A DNA stretch of 34,036 bases from Chloroflexota bacterium (GTDB taxonomy: Bacteria; Chloroflexota; Dehalococcoidia; Lucifugimonadales; Australimonadaceae): NCBI GenBank assembly GCA_009838965.1, contig VXQP01000045.1:1-34036 (forward strand), written 5' to 3'. The notes under the pieces are model-generated. The model did not search any database, was not told where the DNA came from, and saw only the letters and a program-made list of their open reading frames with translations. A program made the position numbers and the translations under genes. Of this stretch, positions 30,042-34,036 are shown piece after piece; positions within the stretch are counted from its first letter, which is position 1, and every line of letters starts with the position of its first letter.

Positions 30042-31375
30042 TGCGCGTGCTGCGCGGCATCGACGCGGGGCTTGCAGCGCTGACGCGGCGTCCGGGCTAC
30101 GAGGAACCGGCACTGACGCCTGCATCCTCGGCGCGTACCGAAGCGCTCTTCGGCGAACCGCTCACGGCGACACAGGCGGTCGAACGCATCCTTGCGGACG
30201 TGCGAGCAAGCGGCGATGCCGCGGTCGGGGACTACGCCAACCGGATTGACGGTGCAGACCTGGATGTACTTGAGGTCCCGCGCAGTGTGTGGGAGGCCGC
30301 CGCACAGTCCGTCGGTGCCGAGTTGCAGGATGCTCTCTCAGTGGCGGCAGGCAGGATCCGTGCCTTCCACGAGGCAGCGATGCCGCGTGCGTGGGACGAC
30401 ACCGGCGCGGGTTACGGACTGCGAAGCGTCGCCATCGAACGCGTGGGCCTGTACGTGCCCGGCGGCTCGGCGGCGTACCCCTCGACGGTGCTGATGTCGG
30501 CGATACCCGCGAAGGTTGCCGGCGTAGCCGAGGTCATCGTCTGCACGCCGGACCCGGCGCCTGTGACGCTCGCCGCGGCACTCTTCGCAGGCGTCGACCG
30601 GCTGTTCGGCATCGGCGGAGCGCAGGCGATAGCTGCGATGGCATTCGGGACCGAGAGCGTTCCGCAAGTCGACAAGATATGCGGGCCCGGGAACGTGTTC
30701 GTCTCCATCGCCAAGCGGCTGGTCTACGGCCACGTGGACATCGACGGCCTTTACGGCCCGACCGAAACGCTCGTCATCACCGACGACACCGCCACACCGG
30801 AGGTCGTCGCTGCAGACCTGCTGGCGCAGGCGGAACACGACGAACTCGCCTCACCTGTACTCGTCACGACGAGCGATGTAGTCGCGGCAGCCGTCGAGCG
30901 CGAGTTGGAGCGCCAGGTCGCGCTGCTGGAGCGCGAACCCATCGCACGTGAGGCGCTGGCGCGGCAGGGAACGATCGTCATCGTGGACAGCATCGAAGAG
31001 GCCGCGACCGTCGCCAACGCTTTTGCGCCTGAGCACCTCTGTCTGCTCACAGCAGACCCGCACGCATGCGTCGGTCTGATACGCAATGCGGGCGGCATCT
31101 TCGTCGGCGAGACGTCGCCCGAAGTGATGGGCGATTATGCGGCAGGGCCGAGCCACGTCATGCCGACGGGTGCGACGGCGCGCTTCGCTTCGAGCCTCGG
31201 CGTACACACCTTCCTCAAGCACGTGCCGGTCGTCAGCCTTTCGTCGGAGACCGCGCGAGAGATCGGCCCTGCGGCGTCGGCGCTGGCGCGAGCGGAAAGA
31301 CTTACGGCGCACGCCCGTGCGGCAGAGCTGCGGCTGGAAGGCGCAGGGCAACCGTCCGGAAGGAGGCGCCCATGA
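30041..31375 (+). CDS. hisD: Histidinol dehydrogenase
   Basis: Zn-dependent NAD enzyme for the last two steps, histidinol to histidine. A 444-residue chain, normal length. Recognisable blocks are VGLYVPGGSAAYPSTVLM, GIGGAQAIAAMAFGT, VDKICGPGNVFVSIAKR, LYGPTETLVI, LLAQAEHDELASPVLVT (the Gln and His Zn ligands), AFAPEHLCLL and GDYAAGPSHVMPTGATARF. The start ATG overlaps the hisG stop by one base and the stop overlaps hisC (ATGA), so the operon is translated as a coupled series. An unrelated upstream extension of the open frame inside hisG is not part of the gene. Confidence 0.97.
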   Translation: MRVLRGIDAGLAALTRRPGYEEPALTPASSARTEALFGEPLTATQAVERILADVRASGDAAVGDYANRIDGADLDVLEVPRSVWEAAAQSVGAELQDALSVAAGRIRAFHEAAMPRAWDDTGAGYGLRSVAIERVGLYVPGGSAAYPSTVLMSAIPAKVAGVAEVIVCTPDPAPVTLAAALFAGVDRLFGIGGAQAIAAMAFGTESVPQVDKICGPGNVFVSIAKRLVYGHVDIDGLYGPTETLVITDDTATPEVVAADLLAQAEHDELASPVLVTTSDVVAAAVERELERQVALLEREPIAREALARQGTIVIVDSIEEAATVANAFAPEHLCLLTADPHACVGLIRNAGGIFVGETSPEVMGDYAAGPSHVMPTGATARFASSLGVHTFLKHVPVVSLSSETAREIGPAASALARAERLTAHARAAELRLEGAGQPSGRRRP

Positions 31376-32472
31376 CGCGCCGGAATGTACTCGACTTCGT
31401 GCAGCCGCACTGGCGCAACCTCGACCCGTACGAGGCTGCGGAGCCCCCGGAGTCGCTCGCGGAACGCGGCGGCGTCACAGAGGCCGAGGTCGTCAAACTG
31501 AACGCGAACGAGAACCCGTACGGGCCGTCGCCGAAAGCGCTCGAGGCGTTGAACCACTCGGCGCGGGCGCACATCTACCCGGACCCGGGGCAGGTAGCGA
31601 TGCGGCGGGCGCTCTCTCACTACACCGGCGCCAGACCGGAGCAGATCGTCGTCGGGAACGGCAGCGACGAGATCATCGACCTCGTCTTCCGCGCGACGCT
31701 CTCGCCCGGCGACGTCGTTGTGAACGCACCGCCGACGTTCGGCATGTACGACGTGACGGCCCACATCTGCGGTGGAGTCATCGTGGAGGTCGAGCGCGAC
31801 GAGCATTTCGACATCGACGTTGACGGCATGCTCACAGCCGCGGAAGGAGCGAAGCTCATCGTGCTCGCGTCGCCGAACAACCCCTCCGGCAACGGCACAC
31901 CCCTCGAAGACGTCGAGCGATTGCTCAGTGGGGACTGCCTCGTCGTCGTGGACGAGGCGTACGCCGAGTTCGCGGGGCGGAGCGTGCTGCCGCTCGTGGA
32001 CAAGTATCCGAACCTCGTCGTGCTCCGCACGATGAGCAAGTGGGCTGGGCTGGCCGGACTGCGTGCCGGTTACGGTGTGATGAACGAGGAGATGGCCGAG
32101 GTGCTGATGCGCGGCAAGCCGCCGTACAACGTCTCCCAGGTGGCGGAGGCGGCGCTGCTGGCGTCGCTGGAGGATGCGGAGATACTGGACGAGCGAGCAC
32201 GGCTCATCGTACAGGAACGCGAACAGATGGCCGGGTTGCTCGCGGAGATGCGCGGGGTCGAGCCGATGCCGTCGGACGCCAACTTCATCCTCTGCCGCCT
32301 GCCGGAAGGGCGAGGGAAAGCGATCTACGACGCCCTCGCTGACCGTGGTGTGTCGGTGCGATACTACTCACGCGGCAAACTCGCCGATTACCTGCGCGTC
32401 AGTGTCGGAACGCCGGAACAGACCGGACGGTTCGTCGAGGCGCTGCGCGCAGCCCTGCAGCAGACAGCATGA
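31372..32472 (+). CDS. hisC: Histidinol-phosphate aminotransferase
   Basis: PLP-dependent fold type I aminotransferase of 366 residues that makes histidinol phosphate from imidazole-acetol phosphate. Substrate-side block VVKLNANENPYGPSPKAL, IVVGNGSDEIIDLVFRA, LASPNNPSGNGTPL (the NNPSG motif), VVVDEAYAEFAG with the conserved Asp and Tyr, and the PLP lysine Lys223 in RTMSKWAGLAGLRAGYG. The C-terminal YLRVSVGTPEQTGRFVEAL carries the substrate-binding Arg. An AAGGAGG ribosome site precedes ATG 31372, which overlaps the hisD stop by 4 bp. Confidence 0.96.
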   Translation: MTRRNVLDFVQPHWRNLDPYEAAEPPESLAERGGVTEAEVVKLNANENPYGPSPKALEALNHSARAHIYPDPGQVAMRRALSHYTGARPEQIVVGNGSDEIIDLVFRATLSPGDVVVNAPPTFGMYDVTAHICGGVIVEVERDEHFDIDVDGMLTAAEGAKLIVLASPNNPSGNGTPLEDVERLLSGDCLVVVDEAYAEFAGRSVLPLVDKYPNLVVLRTMSKWAGLAGLRAGYGVMNEEMAEVLMRGKPPYNVSQVAEAALLASLEDAEILDERARLIVQEREQMAGLLAEMRGVEPMPSDANFILCRLPEGRGKAIYDALADRGVSVRYYSRGKLADYLRVSVGTPEQTGRFVEALRAALQQTA

Positions 32473-33068
32473 CGGACCGCATCGGAACATACAGCAGGAC
32501 CACGGGCGAAACGTCCGTATCGGTCACTATCGGGCTGGATGGCACAGGGCAGGGGAGCATCGCAACCGGCAACGGGATGCTGGACCACCTGCTGAACCAG
32601 CTCTCCCGCCACGGCCTGTTCGACCTCGACATCGAGGCGACCGGCGACAGTGCGCTGACCGGCTGGCATCACACCGTGGAGGACTGCGGCATCGCGCTCG
32701 GGCGTGCGTTCGCCGACGCCATAGGCAGTGGCGCGGGCATCCGTCGCATGGGCCACGCGATCACGCCGCTCGATGAGACGCTCGCGCGCGTGGCACTGGA
32801 CATCAGCGGGCGCGGCTATGCGGTTATCGAACTCGGCGTCAGCGGTACTACCATCGCCGACCTGCCGGGCGACCTCGTGCGCCACTTCCTGGAGTCGTTC
32901 GCGGTGGAGGCGCGCATCACGCTGCATGTCCACGTGCTGCACGGCGTCAACGCGCACCACAAGGTCGAGGCGTCGTTCAAGGGACTCGCAAAGGCGCTGC
33001 GCGACGCCGTCGAGATCGACCCCCGCGCAGGCAGCAGCACCCCGAGCACGAAGGGCGTCATCGGGTAG
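32469..33068 (+). CDS. hisB: Imidazoleglycerol-phosphate dehydratase
   Basis: Mn-dependent dehydratase, single-function form of 199 residues. Metal-binding motifs are NGMLDHLLNQLSRHGLFDL, GWHHTVEDCGIALG (the HHxxE-type motif) and HGVNAHHKVEASFKGLAKALR. The usual DDHHTVED reads GWHHTVED here. The start overlaps the hisC stop (ATGA). It is the last gene of the his operon in the window: hisH, hisA, hisF and hisIE are not adjacent, so the pathway is split. A hairpin at 33103-33124 lies 35 bp past the stop. Confidence 0.96.
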   Translation: MTDRIGTYSRTTGETSVSVTIGLDGTGQGSIATGNGMLDHLLNQLSRHGLFDLDIEATGDSALTGWHHTVEDCGIALGRAFADAIGSGAGIRRMGHAITPLDETLARVALDISGRGYAVIELGVSGTTIADLPGDLVRHFLESFAVEARITLHVHVLHGVNAHHKVEASFKGLAKALRDAVEIDPRAGSSTPSTKGVIG

Positions 33069-33102
33069 GCCGACCAATCTCGAATACGGCCCGGTTTTCC
33101 GT

Positions 33103-33124
33103 CAGGCAAGCATTGGCTTGCCTG
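33103..33124. terminator. Hairpin between convergent hisB and purS
   Basis: CAGGCAAGC (33103-33111) pairs with GCTTGCCTG (33116-33124) around ATTG, 9 bp perfect. Lacking a T-run on either side, it may act as a weak bidirectional terminator. It occupies most of the 60-bp gap. Confidence 0.55.
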
Positions 33125-33128
33125 GTAC

Positions 33129-33380
33129 TCATGCCGGCGTAATATCCGCCTCGTAGGCCTCGATGACCGGGTTGGCGAGGAGCTTGTCGCACATCTCGTG
33201 CACGTTGCGATGGGCCGCCGACTCGTCCGGCGCGTCGACGGCCAGCGTGAGCATCTTGCCGACCCGTACGTCGCGCACCCCGTCGAACCCCAGAGAGTGC
33301 AGGCTGCCGAGCACGGCGTTGCCCTGCGGGTCGTTGACGGCGGGTTTGAGCATCACCTGGATGCGCGCGGTGAACCGCAT
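33129..33380 (-). CDS. purS: Phosphoribosylformylglycinamidine synthase subunit PurS
   Basis: An 83-residue small subunit of the three-part FGAM synthase (PurS-PurQ-PurL) of purine synthesis, as used by Firmicutes, Actinobacteria and related groups. MRFTARIQVMLKPAVNDPQGNAV and LGFDGVRDVRVGKMLTLAVDA are family-typical, and so is NPVIEAYEADI near the end. The start ATG 33380 overlaps the stop of the upstream DUF3105 gene (TGATG); a GTG one codon earlier is possible. Unusually, purQ does not follow: the gene ends against the convergent his operon. Confidence 0.93.
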   Translation of the reverse strand: MRFTARIQVMLKPAVNDPQGNAVLGSLHSLGFDGVRDVRVGKMLTLAVDAPDESAAHRNVHEMCDKLLANPVIEAYEADITPA

Positions 33381-34036
33381 CACGCGCCGCTTCCGGAGCC
33401 GCAGGAATCCCCGCGGGACTCGGAGTCCGGGCCGTTGGCGCGGTGATCGTCGACGAAGTCACGCATGGCGTTGGTCTCGCTGGGAGTCACGCTGTCCAGC
33501 CAGCCCCACGCCGTCAGTTGGATCTCGCCTTCGTCGACGCCCGCGTGCGGCTGCAGCACGTAGCAGTCCGGGAAACCGGGCAGCGATTCGACGAATGCCT
33601 GCAACTCGGTACGCTGCGACCCGCTCGCCAGTTGGTAGTTGAACACGATCCCGCCGTTGCGCAGGTTGCGGACCACGGCCTCGTCAGCCACCTGCTCCCC
33701 GTGAACGCCCCAGGCGGCGGCCTCAGCCCAGCTGGGGCCGGACGTCGGCGGCGACGTATCGTACTCGGCCATTTCGCCGGGTTCCAGCAGGTCGCCTTCC
33801 TGGATGGCGAGCTGCGTCCCCGCGACGTCCCGTGTTTCCGGCTCGACGGGAGTCGGCGTGACGCCGAATGACGGCAGGGCGAGTCCCGTGATGAGCGCCA
33901 GCGCGATGATCAGGCCGCCCGCCATGAAGAAGCGGCGCTTCCGTGCGCGCTTCGCCTGGGAACGCTGACGGCGCTCCTGCCGTGCGGTGGTGCGGCGTGA
34001 GGGACCCCTGCGGTCGGGTGCGGGGCGGGTGGGTTG
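33380..34036 (-). CDS. DUF3105-family membrane-anchored protein (5' partial)
   Basis: The frame is open to the right edge. Internal ATG 33925 lies within the membrane anchor region, and upstream codons encode a basic cytoplasmic tail (RRTTARQERRQRSQAKRARKRR), so the real start is beyond the window. One membrane helix (FFMAGGLIIALALITGLAL) is followed by an extracytoplasmic domain with the DUF3105 signature YDTSPPTSGPSWAEAAAWGVHGEQVADEAVVRNLRNGGIVFNY (in parts), a pattern with conserved Pro-Pro-Thr-Ser-Gly-Pro and Asn-Gly-Gly. A His in the common HNLEHGG motif is Arg here. It ends with a Cys/Gly/Ser tail. The function of the family is unknown. Its stop overlaps the purS start. Confidence 0.82.
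   Translation of the reverse strand, partial: QPTRPAPDRRGPSRRTTARQERRQRSQAKRARKRRFFMAGGLIIALALITGLALPSFGVTPTPVEPETRDVAGTQLAIQEGDLLEPGEMAEYDTSPPTSGPSWAEAAAWGVHGEQVADEAVVRNLRNGGIVFNYQLASGSQRTELQAFVESLPGFPDCYVLQPHAGVDEGEIQLTAWGWLDSVTPSETNAMRDFVDDHRANGPDSESRGDSCGSGSGA

Overview
The window is about 34 kb of GC-rich, gene-dense bacterial chromosome with no phage, plasmid, insertion sequence or CRISPR signal. The gene mix suggests an uncultured Chloroflexota lineage, plausibly the marine SAR202 / Dehalococcoidia group. It includes Rieske oxygenase paralogs, a tripartite tricarboxylate transporter, LLM flavin oxidoreductase, Pro/Thr-rich surface proteins with monoderm-style spacers, a stand-alone purS and a DUF3105 protein. 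This placement is inference; no rRNA is present to settle it.

Left part (1-8.4 kb). A 5'-truncated TctC-type solute-binding protein is followed by a fused TctA-TctB permease. A convergent CopD-like membrane protein and a 370-bp intergenic region follow. The most notable locus is next: an ArsC/Spx-family thioredoxin-fold gene at 4152-4502. Its catalytic Cys12 codon is an in-frame TGA, followed 15 nt later by a perfect hairpin, so it looks like an unannotated selenoprotein with a UxxC active site. Its stop overlaps the start of mutL, which overlaps a divergent RdgB/HAM1-like NTP pyrophosphatase gene. Convergent to these are mutY and a TlpA-type thioredoxin. The block as a whole looks like redox and oxidative DNA-damage maintenance.

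Middle (8.4-21 kb). A 1115-aa NHL-propeller surface protein on a Pro/Thr stalk with a C-terminal anchor is followed by a VOC protein and a 69-aa orphan gene between two terminators. A divergent pair comes next: a LigJ-like amidohydrolase and a class III extradiol (LigB-type) dioxygenase, which could catalyse consecutive steps of gallate-type ring cleavage. A likely minus-strand operon follows (LLM oxidoreductase, isochorismatase-fold hydrolase, ABC-2 ATPase and two permeases), then a SRAP (YedK/HMCES) abasic-site protein.

Right part (21-34 kb). A minus-strand cluster carries two paralogous Rieske oxygenase alpha subunits around a bicupin and a 71-aa translationally coupled small protein. Beyond it are tRNA-Gly(TCC), an MFS exporter and birA. 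A tightly overlapping histidine operon (hisZ-like, hisG long form, hisD, hisC, hisB) converges on purS and a DUF3105 protein gene that runs off the right edge.

Most same-strand neighbours overlap by 1-4 bp (TGATG or ATGA), so translational coupling is pervasive. Several promoters show a clear -10 hexamer but no convincing -35, and at least two look leaderless.
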